Shown here: piece by piece, positions 6,419 through 6,592 of the stretch
Layout: each line of letters begins with the position of its first letter
How positions within the stretch are numbered: position 1 is the first letter of the stretch
Source: an uncultured bacterium
GTDB lineage: Bacteria; Bdellovibrionota_C; UBA2361; SZUA-149; CALKYB01
Length of the DNA stretch: 6,592 nucleotides
Direction of reading: 5' to 3'
NCBI GenBank assembly: GCA_938022485.1
Contig: CALIEE010000021.1
Coordinates: 1 to 6,592 of the forward strand
Notes under the pieces: generated by a model
The model's input: the letters and a program-made list of their open reading frames with translations, nothing else
What the model was told of the DNA's origin: nothing
Database searches by the model: none
Position numbers and translations under genes: made by a program

Positions 6419-6592
6419 TTAGCTCTCTACGCGCCTTTGCACTAACTCTTTTAATCCCTGGAAACCTGGGTTTTGGAGCTTAACCTTTTTTGCCCTACTT
6501 CCAATTTGAGCAAGTGCATGGGCGTTAGAAAAGGAGAAGAATGTGAAACCACCACTAGGCCAAAACTTTTTGAAAAATTCAGGATTATCAGG
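6419..6592 (-). CDS. C-terminal fragment of an unidentified protein (5' end outside window)
   Basis: Reading the minus strand from 6592, 57 codons are open to a TAA at 6421-6419, followed directly by a second in-frame TAA at 6418-6416. The peptide starts PDNPEFFKKFW, runs through an aromatic stretch (GGFTFFSFSNAHALAQ) and ends in a basic, amphipathic tail (LKELVQRRVES). It lies in the same orientation as the block downstream. I do not recognise the family. The fragment is short, and a second minus-strand frame is open for 43 codons here, so length alone is weak evidence. The tandem stop and protein-like composition favour a real gene end. The following 119 bases up to the 142-residue protein contain no further gene and no clear terminator hairpin. 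Confidence 0.45.
   Translation of the reverse strand, partial: PDNPEFFKKFWPSGGFTFFSFSNAHALAQIGSRAKKVKLQNPGFQGLKELVQRRVES

Noticed and set aside
6518..6592. Plus-strand frame open from ATG 6518 to the window end
   Set aside because: It is only 25 codons, lacks a clear ribosome binding site and opposes the more protein-like minus-strand frame.

Overview
The window comes from a Gram-negative bacterial chromosome with moderate-to-low GC. A coherent block of minus-strand genes is centred on the replicative DNA polymerase gene dnaE. The DnaE start (HLHLHTQYS) and the general style of the genes recall deltaproteobacterial or Bdellovibrio-like lineages. That placement is an impression from sequence style, not a phylogenetic result.

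Layout from left to right. Positions 2-703 (+) hold the C-terminal 233 residues of a right-handed beta-helix protein whose 5' end lies outside the window. It converges on the minus-strand block with only 15 bases between the stop codons. On the minus strand, read right to left, there are: the last 57 codons of an unidentified gene (6592-6419); a spacer of 119 bases with a 10-bp inverted repeat; a 142-residue basic, low-complexity protein (6299-5871); a 117-residue HU/IHF-family protein with an apparent signal peptide (5806-5453); a spacer of 169 bases with two DnaA-box-like sites; dnaE, 1154 residues (5283-1819); and an AI-2E/PerM-family membrane protein, 366 residues (1819-719), whose start overlaps the dnaE stop by one base (TGATG).

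The dnaE and AI-2E genes almost certainly share an mRNA and are translationally coupled. Whether the HU-like and low-complexity genes belong to the same transcript cannot be settled from the sequence. There are no tRNA or rRNA genes, insertion sequences or CRISPR arrays.

Most of the window is ordinary housekeeping DNA. The points worth following up are the HU-fold protein that looks exported while keeping its DNA-binding arm, the inverted pair of DnaA-box-like sites ahead of dnaE, an inverted repeat that would bury the ribosome binding site of the 142-residue protein, and a DnaE with a complete PHP metal-binding set, which suggests built-in proofreading. I did not find a clear new multi-gene system.
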